Positions 1 through 11,860 are shown, counted from the stretch's first letter. The stretch: 64,000 bases of DNA from Bimastos eiseni (GCA_959347315.1 OY365817.1:28628447-28692446), one strand, 5' to 3'. A program made the numbers and translations. The notes: generated by a model from the letters alone, not told the origin.

Positions 1-1300
1 TCTTCTTATTGTTTTACTTCTATAGATCCGTCGTCTAACAGATTGTCCGTCGTTCGCGGAGACATTCGAGCAGTCATTCATCCCTAAGTCTGCTGTAAAT
101 TGTAGCCGACCTAGCAGTTTATTTTACAATTTTTCGAACAAAATTCAATATGTGCGTCTTTTCATTTTCTTTTTCAACGACTCTTCTCACATCCGTTCTT
201 GGGGTTCTCATTTTCTTTTCCACGGGCTAACGTATTTTCTTGCTGCACACCAAAGATAGAATTTTTGGAAGAAACGAGGCTGATTTGGGGTGGTAAGGGT
301 GATGGGCAATAGATAACAGGAACTCGAGGGCAAATAACGAATATGCAGCAATAATTATGAAAGTTGTTGCTAACTTTGAGCTTTTTCCAGCGTAGAACGC
401 ATTCATATGTAAAATTCATACATTGAGTGCTCAGTTGGCACAGGCTTAGGCCTACTGTTCTATGATAGGATGGGCAATCTTTGCTGTGACCTTTAGTCAA
501 AGACATGTTAACATCGTTAATAGTGTGCAACCGCGCATGCCCTTCTTATCAAAGAGCTATACCAATCAATTTGCTGCGGCAATGCCTAGTGGAGAGCAGA
601 GTATCAGCGTGAAACGTTGCGTCGCACATGCGCACCGAATAATTCTGGTTACAAACCTAAATTGTTTGAAGTTTTGTGGTGGACAAAATTATAATTTTTA
701 TCTTTTACTGTTGGAAAATGTTAGTACCCGGCATCTACTGATGTTACATATTTAACAAAACGCGAGAAAGTGATTTAAGAACCTTTAAAAAATGGCCAAT
801 GGAAATTATGTTTTAACAACTATTGTCTACACAACGGGCACCGCACGTTGGACCCATAAAATTTGTTATTTATATCGGATATAGTGATGTTTCGTGCCAT
901 ATTTTTTTATTTTATACGGACAGTAAGGTTTGTGGATACGAATTCGTTCAATGAATAGCATTGTAAACAATGCTTTCTTCCTAACAAAAACTAACTGGCG
1001 TCAAGGATGTGGCTAGTTCACCGAATCTGCGATTTAGATAGAAATGAGAATGTGATGTACAAATAAGAAACATTTGTAGCAATTGAATCCTAAAAATGGG
1101 AAGATTGCTTTGTTTGATTGCGTATTTTGCTGCTCAAAATGGCTTACTTATAGTTTCGGGGACTCCAACTTACTAACCCTAACGACTTCTCTTTCTTTCC
1201 CATTGTTTCACTTTGCAGGGATCATTCTTGCTTAAGGAGAATTATAATAGTAATAAATAATAATGTTGAATAGATGTATTGTTTGTGTTTTCTTTTGCAG
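1..1300. other. Upstream region of CSNK2B, no coding exon recognised
   Basis: No open frame here looks like a protein. Around 530-640 the DNA is locally CG-richer and holds NRF1-like alternating purine/pyrimidine words (GCGCATGC near 533 and CATGCGCACC near 629). This could be the CSNK2B promoter or first untranslated exon. The rest is AT-rich with no clear repeat, apart from one TAGGCCTA octamer at 447. The promoter idea is inference only. Confidence 0.4.
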
Positions 1301-4300
1301 CTGTGGCATTTAGCGTGAAAATGAGCAGCTCTGAGGAAGTGTCGTGGATTTCGTGGTTTTGTGGTCTGCGAGGAAACGAATATTTCTGCGAGGTTTGAGA
1401 ATTGTTCGTCTATTTACAATAGATGTTAGGTTATTGAGTGTTCATGGTGTTTAAGTTCATTGTTTTCACTTGCCCTGAGCCTCCTAGCAACCAGACTTAA
1501 GTATTTAGTATGCATAGACACTGGTTCCTTTTGCAACCTTGGGTCTTCTGACAATATGGACAACCTCTCTGACTTGACACTCATGAATAAGCTGGTGCAC
1601 TGTGCTTTGAACAGTGCTTCAGAAATGAGATTAAAATTAAGTGAATGAAGGAATAATGTAATCAGATGCCATGGTCACCCACAAAGAACTGTTGTGCAGG
1701 GAATATAAACATGAGAACTAGGACCGAGTAAAAACAATCTGATCACAGTGGGAAGGGACAAAAATTTTACATGTTAATTTGAGGGAGGGCAGGTAGTGCC
1801 CCTGCTTGCCCCGTCTGTGGGCAGTGACTGCTGTTAGCGAGGAGCATGGCTAGTGCAGACCAGATTTGAAATGCTTTATGTTTAGATAGGCTCTGTTAAT
1901 CATCTTCATCTTTTTGTGCCTAGGACTAAGACTCCTTTCCCAACACTAGGCATTTGCTGTTGTGGGTCCATCTACCTGGAATGACCTTTCTCCATCATTA
2001 AGGACTAAACTAATGACTGGCTTCTCTCCATCAGCTTCTCGCTCTTTAAAGACGTTTCTTTCCTAGCAGTTTTAGTCCTGAAAGCGTCTCTGAATAGTTA
2101 TTCTGTGAGAGGCGCTATATAAGTCTAAAGATACGATACGATAAACTTACATGCTCATTCAATTGGTGATGGTGGCCTGTGTTTCTATGAAAAGGTTGAT
2201 GAAGATTACATCCAGGACAAATTCAACCTGACCGGCCTGAACGAACAAGTCCCTCACTATCGACAGGCCATCGACATGATACTCGACCTCGAACCAGGTG
2301 GGTACTGGTCACCTCGATATACTCTGCATATTTTCGTCCATTTATGTAGCACCACTGTATTGAGAAGCTTCTCCATAAGGTAATTCCAACTGTTAGTAAT
2401 GATGTCTGTGATGTATGCCTGTGCAATTGCTTTGTGGATCACTCCGAGCATTGGCATTTACGCTAGCAGTGGACAGCTTTGTAAATCCTTCTAGAAGTGA
2501 CTTGCTACTGATGATGCTGTGTGGATTTTCATGATTGTAATTCCTTAAGTCTCAGTCCTTTTGTAATGTAAGTAAGTAGGTATGAATATTCTTCATTAGA
2601 CTTTCAGCAAAGACACAATAAGGCCTAAATAATGTCACTAATTTTAAACGAAGCCAAATACTATTCGCATAATAATACTGACAACTCTCTGCAACTTTTC
2701 TCCCGAATGTGTGACCCGGTTAAGTTGCTCAAAGCATCTTAGGGTGAAAAGCTCCTTTTGTGATATACATCCTTACGACTTTTTTATTATTATTGTTATT
2801 AGGAAAAAAATTGTGTGTGTGTTGTGTTTTCAGATGATGAGTTGGAGGACAACCCGAGTCAGAGTGATCTGATTGAGCAGGCGGCCGAGATGCTCTACGG
2901 TCTGATACACGCTCGCTACATCATGACGAACAGAGGAATCGCACAAATGGTTAACATTTGGCTTTTATCTTGGTTAACTTTTGGCTTTTATCCTGGTTAA
3001 CTTTTGGTTTTTATCTTGGTTAATTTTCTGCTTTTGATTTCTTGAAGAGGCGCTATATCAAGTTTCATTGATTGAGATAAAGGTTCTGAATGTTTCTTGA
3101 GGTAATAATCTCCTCAAGTATTTTTGCTGTTGGGAATTTACTTCTTGGCTGATGGAAATTGTGGGTTTGATGGGCTCTTTGATTTTGTGAATCCGATATT
3201 TGTTTATGTGTTTGGTGGATGTGCGATTTTCTTTACTCTAGGAGTACATTGCACTGGGTGAGGTGCTTTATAGATATTCAGACACAATACAATATTTTAT
3301 TGTTGACAGATTGAGAAGTGGCAACAAGGAGAGTTTGGTTACTGTCCTCGCGTCTACTGTGAGAATCAGCAAATGCTGCCAATCGGTAGGGAACTGACCT
3401 CTGTCTGCCTTTGTTTGTCTGTCTTTTTGTCTCTGTCTCTCTACCTGTTTATGCTTGTGTCTTTCTCAGTGCCTCTCTTTGTCTGCTGATCTATGTCTGT
3501 TTGTCAGTGTCTGTCTGCAGAACAGACAGATACAGGGAGAAAGTTAGCAGAATGGACAGACACCGCAAGGCAGGTCCAAGACCTAGGTCCAGCTAGTGAA
3601 GAGAGCGGCTTTCACTAAGAACATTTCTATGTTGGATGACCTTAATGAATAATAGTAGCGTAATAGATTCCATTACTGAGTTCTTTTATCTTGGAGGAGC
3701 ACTCTATACTTGTGTCAGATGACAATCACAATCATCTCAATGTCTGTTGAACTTGCATGCCTCCTCTAACCTGGATTCTTTGATGCATCGGCTTTTGATA
3801 TGGAACCTTTTCCAATGGATTCTGTCATTTGCTGCGATAGCATCTCCTGAGACCGTTGATACCTTTTTATTATGATTACGGCTCAATAGAAGTCATTCAA
3901 TTAGACTACAATATCAGCACAACCCAGTCCAAAGACTCTGAACATCCATGCAAACTATCAGCTGTCAATGAAATCCGTTGGTTGGTTCCATTGGCGCACC
4001 ACTGGCGACTCTTCAACTTACTGTGCATAGTTTTGCTAACAGACATATTTTACTCGTTCAATTTGACATTTAACATCTCTTAGTCTGCTCTGAGTAGATA
4101 TCTGGAAGGGGTGCTATATAAATGCTTGATTACATTACAAAAGTAACGATGTCAAGTAGGTTGGCTAAATAGATGTCGTGGCTGCTTTTAGGTTTATCGG
4201 ATGTTCCGGGTGAGGCAATGGTGAAGCTCTATTGTCCCAAGTGCCAGGACGTCTACGTGCCAAAGTCATCGCGCCACCACCACACGGACGGCGCCTACTT

Positions 4301-4955
4301 CGGAACCGGTTTTCCACACATGCTCTTCATGGTCCATCCGGAGTATCGCCCCAAACGTCCGGCCAATCAATTTGTTTCCAGGTTAGAGTCGATTTCAACA
4401 GTGTTCTGCCATTTTTTATTATCTTTGTTAATATTGGTATTTATAGGATATTTTATAAATTCTACAAGCTTAGTCGTACTGATATAGAAAATTCTAACAG
4501 CAAAATTTGCTCACATTGAAAATTTTCCGTGCAACCCTTCAAATTTGAAAATTCTTGAAATTCGCCCCACTTCCAACATTTTTGCTCAGAAGTGCACACG
4601 CCTTGATGGCGCAATTGCAGTTGTACTGCAGAGCAATTGTGCGCGAAGGACTTGCTCAAGGTCCCTACACAGTGGTGCCCCGGACGAGGGTCGAACCCGC
4701 TCACTCAGCGCACACTGAGCGTTACGGGCCGACCGCTCTAACCGATCTGCCACCGTGCCACACCTCACAGAACCCTGGGGTTCTGCAGAACACAGTTTGG
4801 GAAACACTGGTCTAGATCACTGGATTTGTTTTCAATTTCCTAGATTGTATGGATTCAAGATTCATCCGATGGCCTACGAGATGCAATACCAAGCGGCCGC
4901 CAACTGCAAGCCGCGTCCTATGCACACCCTTGGCTACACCAACAACAAGCGATAG
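1301..4955 (+). CDS. CSNK2B: Casein kinase 2 regulatory beta subunit, six coding exons
   Basis: Regulatory subunit of the CK2 Ser/Thr kinase; it dimerises through a zinc finger and docks two catalytic alpha subunits. Coding exons: 1321-1392 (the exon itself begins at 1301 after a TTTTGCAG acceptor), 2195-2297, 2834-2949, 3310-3385, 4192-4381 and 4844-4955. Together they give 669 nt, 222 aa plus TAG, with phases matching at each join. Visible family features are the N-terminal [15 protein letters not shown] with its phosphorylatable serines, the RQAIDMILD helix, the acidic loop [12 protein letters not shown], four zinc cysteines (CPRVYC and CPKC pairs) and the near-invariant [16 protein letters not shown] block. 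Length is close to the usual 215 aa. The last 20 residues (from about [10 protein letters not shown]) differ from the vertebrate tail. Introns carry a LINE tail (intron 1), tandem repeats beside the donors (introns 3 and 4) and a SINE (intron 5). Confidence 0.97.
1921..2145 (+). mobile_element. LINE 3'-end fragment (CR1/L2-like), CSNK2B intron 1
   Basis: About 80% similar by eye to 42960-43165. Both encode a degraded version of the typical LINE ORF2 C-terminus (STWNDLPPSL-like) and end in GAGGCGCTATATAA followed by a short AAAGATACGATACGATA tail. Family assignment to CR1/L2 rests on this C-terminal motif and the repeated tail; it is inference. Confidence 0.7.
2945..3035 (+). repeat. About 24-27 bp minisatellite starting at the CSNK2B exon 3 donor
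   Basis: The exon 3 donor reads ATG|GTTAACATTTGGC. It is followed by about three degenerate copies of a unit containing TTGGTTAACTTTTGG and CTTTTATC. Each copy repeats the donor-like G|GTTAAC word. Confidence 0.8.
3386..3545 (+). repeat. TGTC/TCTG-rich degenerate microsatellite after the CSNK2B exon 4 donor
   Basis: Directly after the donor GTAGGG the intron becomes a run of TGTCTGTCTTTTTGTCTC-type words, ending near 3545 in the complementary ACAGACAG form. It is non-coding. Confidence 0.7.
4080..4140 (+). mobile_element. LINE 3'-tail fragment
   Basis: Short fragment ending GGTGCTATATAAATGC then TTGATTACATTAC, matching the tail of the dispersed LINE-end family. The upstream 100 bases may be a decayed part of the same element. 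Confidence 0.55.
4600..4772 (-). mobile_element. tRNA-derived SINE, family B (antisense, CSNK2B intron 5)
   Basis: Read on the minus strand, the head looks like a tRNA: an A-box-like GGTTAGAGCGGTCGG and a B box GGGTTCGACCCTCGTCC. A non-tRNA body follows, with GGACCTTGAGCAAGTCC and an end at GTGCACTTCTGAGC. Matching copies lie at 8460-8605 (minus) and 37690-37870 (plus). It is a SINE rather than a tRNA gene because the body is conserved between copies. Confidence 0.8.
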
Positions 4956-6960
4956 GACGAGCGGGGACCGTGGTCGAGCAGCAACTGCTCACAACGTCTT
5001 TTGAGCGACTTCGTCGTGACTCTTGTTGTTGACCACGTTCGGACGAATTCAGGCGGAAGTAGTTTTGGCATCACTTTCCAGAAATCGTTGGCATTTTTTT
5101 AATACGTGGGACCTTCTTATGGCGTGCTTAGATGTGTCAAGAGTTTTTAGTTCAGTTTGAACCCATTGATACGCATTTGTTTGTTTTTACGAAGAGCCTA
5201 AGCAACGTAAAAGGATTCTGATGTGAATGCCGATTATCGTCGCTACACTGCAGTTCTCGTATGGCAGGACGATATTTTTGAGCAGGCGATAGCCGGGGTG
5301 CTTAATTTGACCAAGCAGAATAGTTTCTCAAGGGCCTGAGAGGGAGTTTGGGGAGTTAGTCCTTGACAAACCTTTTGCAGAACTAAATTTTAAGTTTTAG
5401 CATAGTTTGATCTTCATTCTCTGACTAAGCAGCAATTTGTTTTCACTTCACACGCAAATTTGAACTTTTATTCGGATATTGTGTTGTTGTTAAGCAGTGC
5501 TCTTCTAACCAGACAAGAATTGTTGGTGTCCGAAGTGGCCTGCGAGTTTAGCATTCGACATCTCTGTTGTAAGGTGTAGTGAGTGACCAATGCAGCATAT
5601 AAGAATTAATAGCATCAGCATAAAAAAAAGCATGACTTCCTATTAAGCAGAATGGCATATAGATGAGTTTAGCACTGCGTTGCTAGTTTTAATCCGGAGA
5701 TGGATGGGCGCAGGCAACAGGAGACGAGTGATTAAGGGAATATTTGTATGTTGGTTATTGTTGTTGTTGTGAATTCAATATGTATGGACCAATACATGGA
5801 AAATATGGTAGAGACTGCAACTCTTTCTTTGGAACAATTGTCGTATGATGACAGTCCGGAAAGAGAATCCAAGTTCAAAGTCAATTTTAAAACAATATTG
5901 TTATTATTACACAAAATTATTAATAATATTATTACATGAAATTATCATTTCACCAATTTGTTGTTATTACACAAAATTATTAATATTATTATTATTACAC
6001 AAAATTATTATTAATATTATTACATCAAATTATTATTATTACACAAAATTTGTTAAAATGCAGTTACTGATCTTGCCTCTAAAGTTGGCGACAACACAAG
6101 GAGCTTCTAACGTTCATCGATATTTCCGTGCGGCCATTCCTTTTCAACGTTATTATGAGATCGATATTCGTGTGCATTTGGATTATGCAAGGCGTTGGCA
6201 TGTGTAAATTATGGGACTGTCGTTTATGACTGAATTGCATTGTCTCTGTAGGCAATGCTGTTGTTATTGAATCTTGTATGCTTAGCCTCTGGCTTCTTGT
6301 CTTACCATCTAATCATAATTGAATATTGAACAAACATATTTGGTTTTAATCGATGCTGTGTTAGTTCGAAGTGGAAGAACCATGTAGTTGATTTTGAGTG
6401 TCCCTTTATCACTTTAATTGCTAAAAAAGAGATGAATATTGGTGTATATTCAACTAATACATTAATATTCCACCATTAGCCGTGCAAAGCTAGTTTAGAA
6501 GGGGATATTGATTGTTCTTTTTGCCATTTGAATTTTTAAAAAGAGACGAGTATATATACTGCTGTTTATTGAACATATCCATTATTATTCGATCATTATC
6601 TATGCCAATCGAGTTTAAACAGGTGGGGGCCTGTGTGGTTGATTTTTAGTCTTGCTTTTGCCACATTGCTATAAAACTGATGAATCCTAACTCAGATGCA
6701 GTCAACTGCAATTGGAAAGAACACATGCTCTGTTTATTTTTGCTGATGCCTGTTCAAAATTGTTTTATTTAGAGTATTTACAGACTGGTGGCTGGGTGGG
6801 GACCTCTATTGCATAAGGGTTATATTGATATCTATGTGTTGAGTGATACCGAATGGCGCTATATAAATGTTTCATTACAATCCATACATGCTGCACAGTT
6901 TTTTTTTATGAGCGATGGCGTTCTGATGGATGAGTGTGATATTCAAATGCAAGAGTTTGG
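4956..6960. other. Downstream of CSNK2B; no gene seen
   Basis: AT-rich DNA. 5880-6055 holds an ATTATTACACAAAATT-type degenerate tandem array. A LINE 3' tail (GGCGCTATATAAATG) ends at about 6875. No canonical polyadenylation hexamer was spotted soon after the CSNK2B stop. No coding signal was recognised. Confidence 0.5.
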
Positions 6961-6967
6961 TTAATGA

Positions 6968-7050
6968 GTTCTGCTGCGTTGTCACAAGGATGATTAGTGG
7001 TGCCCTCCTAATTTATCCAGGCCTGGGACTGGCACTGACACAGTATGGGC
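6968..7050 (+). repeat. Dispersed repeat, 'GGGACTGGCACTG' family
   Basis: Contains GATTAGTGGTGCCCTCC and GCCTGGGACTGGCACTG, shared with at least ten other places in the window. Probably a short interspersed element; no coding capacity. Confidence 0.65.
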
Positions 7051-7059
7051 AGATGCACA

Positions 7060-8459
7060 ACTGAATGGCACAGTCACTTTGTGAATTGGCATAGTTGGAA
7101 ATATGCTTGTGTTTACAATTAAATAATTATTATTAAGTATACTAATCTTAGTCTTCATTACACGTTGTTAAGTGTGTGTCTTTACAGAACATCATTGGTT
7201 GCTGAAAATGTTGTTCAGGTGCGTTTGTTACGTTGCCGTTCTTTTCATTCTCGATTCACTAAAACTTAAACAGAGGTGCGTTTCTTTATTTACGACCACC
7301 TGTCGGAGTTTTGATCTGCCTTCTCTTCGGTCAATTTTGACTACGCTTTTCTCTGCTTCGTCTATTCCTGGTTGCAGGCCCTTTCGATGAGTCCCACATC
7401 GTATCATTCATTGTTATCCCTTGGATTTGGTCGTCCATTATCCAACACAGAACTTTTGCTGCTTTTGGCCCTGTACCTGGATTCGTCTTTCTTTTGAAAT
7501 CAGAAGTGAACTTATCGGTCTGACGCATTCCTCGTTTCACTCCTGACTTAACACAATGAAACAACTATTGAACAGAATGGTCAAGCACTTACAGGAAAGT
7601 GGCAGGAAAATTTGTGTTGCAGGTTGTTAACCAAGTTATTCTAGTAAGATTGGTCGATCACAGCAAAATCTATTGTGCATGTCTGGCCCGAAGAGCAACC
7701 AAGTGAGCTTGGGTCTCTGTGTGCTCTTTGGGCATTTATTTTTTACTCTCCATCAACCAGAGTGCTAATATTAGCAGTAGTATCCATGTAAGAAAGCGGC
7801 ATTTTACAGACGGTAGTAGAACCAACTCTACCAAGTATATCTTCTGTGTGATAAACTGTATATCATTGTCCGATGTAAATAAATCGTTTCGGTGTCTTGA
7901 GACCATTGTTAATGCGTAAGATAAAGTTAACCTTTTCACAATTATTTATCTCAGCACATTATTTAGACAGATCGCAAATCGTGGACCATTTTTATTAACT
8001 TCTAATGAGTACATTTTACCCAGAAACGATGTGATTTATCTTTTGCTTTATTGTCGCATCTTAAGCCAGTGATGAATTGCTTAACCAGTAATTTTCTGTG
8101 TCTCTGCTTTTTGTACAGTTAGGCAAGTCGATTATTTACCTTTGTAAATGTTAACATTGTAGTTGTAACCTTCAACAATGGCTGTATTATCAAGTAATCT
8201 GACTATCATTGATGGTTGCAATGTTAAAACTAGTAGTGTCAATAACATTTTAGAGAACTGTTTTTACTGCAGTAGGGTAGATGGTGTTGTCATACGACAG
8301 AGTACATTTGGATCTGCAGTTGTATCTGTTACCAGTAGATATTAATATTAAACACTAAGATCCTACGTTCTGTTTCTGATTGGTTCTATGATAGACTTGA
8401 AAACGTTCACTTGTACAATGCAACTACATTTTTATATTGCCCTTCTTACGAAGTTCAGA
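7060..8459. other. Gene-free stretch
   Basis: No exon-like frame that I recognise. The segment 7230-7570 is locally GC-richer and pyrimidine-rich on the plus strand; it may be an old transposon piece but I could not match it to any other part of the window. Confidence 0.35.
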
Positions 8460-8605
8460 AGTGCTCTCATGCAAAGTTATATTGCAGAGCAACTGTATGA
8501 AAAGGACTTGCTTAAGGTCCCTGCGCAGTAACCCCTCGGACGATAATCGAACCCGTACTCTCTGTGTCATAGGTCGACCGCTCTAACCAATTTGCCACAA
8601 TCCTA
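8460..8605 (-). mobile_element. tRNA-derived SINE, family B (antisense)
   Basis: Minus-strand head GGTTAGAGCGGTCGACC with B box GGGTTCGATTATCGTCC, then the shared body GGGACCTTAAGCAAGTCC and the shared end GCACTTCTGAAC. Same family as 4600-4772 and 37690-37870. Confidence 0.78.
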
Positions 8606-8934
8606 CATAATTTAATTACAGGTTAACGTTTTTAGTCTAAGTAAGTATGAATTTAATGAAGCACCTGAAATGAGTAATGGAGAAGCTTGAAGAAAGATGC
8701 AAATAGAGTCATTATTTTGTGTGGCATTTGGGTGTTTATAACTTAATACCAGACCGGGTTGGTGTGTCAGAACGTTGGATATCGGTTGACAGTCCGGATA
8801 GAAAACCATTACTCTCAAACATGCATAATAATAATATTTATGAAGCTGATGGTGATTAATGATAATTATTATGATTGTTTTGGGTCTTGAATGATACTCA
8901 AATACAGGGCTAATAATAATAGCCCTCGTTCCTT

Positions 8935-9150
8935 CTTGGTTTGAAGCAGGGGCAACGATCCAGAGGGGGGGTCGAGGGGTACAAGTCCCCCACCTTTCAC
9001 AGAGAGGGGACACTTTATACGTTTCCCCACGTATCTTACCCGTCTCATTTGGTGTCCCCCCCCCACCTGTCAAACGAGATTGCTGCCTCTGGTTTGAAGA
9101 GTGGAGGTACGGTACTCCCATTCCACAGTGGTATAGAGGTACCCCTCATT
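8935..9150 (+). repeat. G/C-run-rich dispersed repeat (family GR)
   Basis: Contains AGAGGGGACAC, CCCGTCTCATTTGGTGTCCC, CCCCCACCTGTCAAACGAGA and GATTGCTGCCTC. Two other copies are present: 53445-53545 (same strand) and 58585-58745 (opposite strand). Several GGGG and CCCC runs alternate. No coding role is seen. Confidence 0.75.
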
Positions 9151-9229
9151 TCCTGACAATTATGCCTATTTTGGAGAGAGTGATTGATTTAGTGAATAAT
9201 TCTCCATTCAGTAGATGAATAGGTCAATA

Positions 9230-9385
9230 CAGTTTTATTGGCTAGAGTCTTGTGACACAGAGAGTAAGGGTTCGAGACCATACTTGGTCAGTTACTGTGT
9301 AGCCTTCACACACAATAGCTCCATACCATTGAGTGATACTTGGTCGTCAGGAAGTGGCATTAATAAATGCAGAATAATAATACTA
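9230..9385 (+). mobile_element. Possible tRNA-derived SINE, degraded
   Basis: A B-box-like GGGTTCGAGACC near 9268 is followed by TTGGTCAGTTACTGTGTAG and ends near GCATTAATAAATGCAG. It resembles the other SINE heads but has no clear second copy in the window. Confidence 0.45.
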
Positions 9386-10204
9386 TTCAGTTAGTAATTT
9401 CAAGCCAATTAAATTGTAATGTAGCAGTTCTTAATTTCTCATAAAGGCCATGTCAAGGATACCAGTTTATTCACCAGTGGTATGCCAAATCAAAAAAGAT
9501 GTACAGGTAAGACATTATTATTAGTTCAAAGACAATTACTTAAATAAGAATTCATTTTCAATGTGACCCTGGAAATGAATTGCTATAAGACAATGACATG
9601 CTTCATATTTTCAAGTTTTGTGGTGGTTACTTTTCCTACATTTAGGGTGATTGCCAGAAATAATTAAAAGTGAACAACTTGATTAATATAGATGTTACAG
9701 AGAATAGAGGGCAGGAAGTATGAACCTGAAGATCACAACTTTGACATATATCTGTATATATTCTGTGCAAAATGAGAGTGAAACTAGATTTAAATTTTCT
9801 ACTGTTCAGAACTTTCCTATACAACCATAATTACATAATTCATACACACTAAGCATGATTAACTTTATGTAATTTTATTATGTTATTTATTATGCATATA
9901 ATATTCCTTCTGCATAGGCTCAGTTCCAAAATAATATTTATACAGTTTTTAAGAGCAGCCGTTTTAACTGATTCACTATGTATTACGGTCACGTGCATTT
10001 CAAAGAGGTCATAGGTCAATGAGATACATGAAAATTCTCACCAACGGGAACTTTTGTTTGTTGACTTTAACTTGTGTAAAAACAACTGTCAATTCGATTA
10101 GAAAAAAATGATCTACTACAATAGGTGAAAACAGGTTTTCAAGCGAATCATACAAGGCGTAAATATTCGTTTTAACATAGTTTGACGCAACGCCTTGTGG
10201 GATG

Positions 10205-10465
10205 TTCAACAGTGCATTGTGGGCCGCGTCACGTGATACAAGTCTTTTCAGACCCGGATCTGTGAACCTACTTAGCTGTGAACTGTTATGGTCGGACGCA
10301 GATTGGCGAAAGATATAATTTGTCATCCTTCTTGAATCGGGTTAGATAATTACAGGTGCATTTATAAAAGTACTTCACAGAGTCTGGTTTTTGATGCTGT
10401 CGCATAACTTACATTCTTAAGTGATATTTTGCCCACGTCTTCTCGCGCAAGAGATGACGTCACGT
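10205..10465. promoter_or_regulatory. Candidate promoter/enhancer with CRE and E-box words
   Basis: GCGTCACGTGATAC lies near 10226 and GATGACGTCACGTGG near 10452; the latter combines a full CRE (TGACGTCA) with an overlapping CACGTG. Local GC is above the surroundings. No gene could be attached to it. A 105-codon minus-strand open frame at 10009-10326 overlaps, without recognised homology. Confidence 0.35.
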
Positions 10466-11659
10466 GGTTTCACTTGTGAGCATGGCAGGCTAAGGTTAAT
10501 GGGTGAGCGATCAGTATGCTGGCAAATCACATGTGTGTGAAGTTCATACATAGTATATGATTCCAGTAAATCGAACATACATAGTATCCAGAAAATCGTC
10601 TCTCACGTTTTGGCATATCAGCTACAATGTGACTAGCAGATATAGTAACAGAAATGTAGAGTGACTTCATGGTGCACTTATCCACTGTCAGATTTCCTTA
10701 TATTTTTTATGCAGAAAGAGAATACTGATATTGACAACACTTGTTGCTCGATGCATTGCATGTAAACTGAAATACCCACAGATTACATTACGTAGCCCTT
10801 CAAGCTGAAGTACTGACAGCAATGTACTATCAGCATAAATTTATTGGTGACTTTTGTTTGATGTGATTTAACCCTAATTCTGCATTGACATCTTCTTAAC
10901 ACTCTGCCTATGACTTTTGTTTTGATTAAGCACCTGTGAATAAGCTGGTTCCCATGACTTTGCTTTTGTGGGCATTGTAGAAATCTCGAGTTTGTAATTA
11001 TGATCGATCAATGTTGTCGAACGTGTCTTCCTCAAGCTAACAACTAATGCTAAGCGGAGTTAAGAAATGAAGTCAATCGCATAAATGTATCAGAGGCACG
11101 AAAAGAAATTGCATGACTCATATCTCGCTGATGTACATGTAACATTGGTTTTGATATATGCACCTTTAGATTTTGGTTCAGAACTTACCCCACCCATTCT
11201 GGTCATTATGGCGCTCTATAAATTGTCCGTTTAATAAAATAATAACAAGGCACCAGCTTATTCACGGCACTGCATCGAGTCAGAGGGGTTGTCCAAAGGG
11301 TAGTCAGAAGGAGGTCTGAGCCTTTTTGCCAGAGTGTCATTAATTAATTCATACAACATTTATATAGTGTACCACCGACCGAGTTAATGTTACAATTTAG
11401 AATGTTTTGTGGTAATCAAGTAATCGTATTCTCCAAACTTCTAAAGCAGTGCTCGAAAAGCAAAATACAGGACACGAGCGTATTCACGAGCACTGCGTTG
11501 AATCAGATTTGTAGTCCAAAGGAAGTCTGGTTGTCAGTGGGGATCAGAGCACCTCCATCTTCATTTGACATGAGCACAAAACAGTACATTTACACATTTA
11601 CTTATTTTTGGCTGGTGTGGAAGGATTGATTGGATTACAAGATGAGTAAATATGGCAAA

Positions 11660-11860
11660 AGAACGACAGTGCTGTGTGCTAGCCTGAATGGCGAGCCATA
11701 GTTTGAAGTTTTGGCAACCACATTTCCTAGCCCAATATATAATGGAAAGTGGCCAGTCCTCTCCCTTGCCATCTCATTTTTCCACCAGCAGTATGTGGTC
11801 AGTGTACTCATAATAGCTTTGTTAGGTCCAGCAAGACTCAAGCACCTCTGAATATATCAT
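11660..11860 (+). repeat. Dispersed repeat shared with 32545-32665
   Basis: Shares AGTGGCCAGTCCTCTCCC, CATCTCAT, a CCACC/CCCACC word and GTGTACTCATAATAG (GTGCACTCATAATAG in the other copy). The order and spacing match, so this is one repeat family with at least two members. Confidence 0.65.

Noticed and set aside
7172..7390. 72-codon hydrophobic frame as a small membrane protein
   Set aside because: No splice, start or family support; sequence has the feel of decayed transposon DNA.
8612..9121. 169-codon minus-strand frame
   Set aside because: Covers the GR repeat and flanking AT-rich DNA; the same peptide-like words appear in the other repeat copies, so it is repeat-derived.
10009..10326. 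105-codon minus-strand frame as a gene
   Set aside because: Reasonable composition but no recognised homology, splice context or polyA signal; kept only as part of an orphan promoter-like island.
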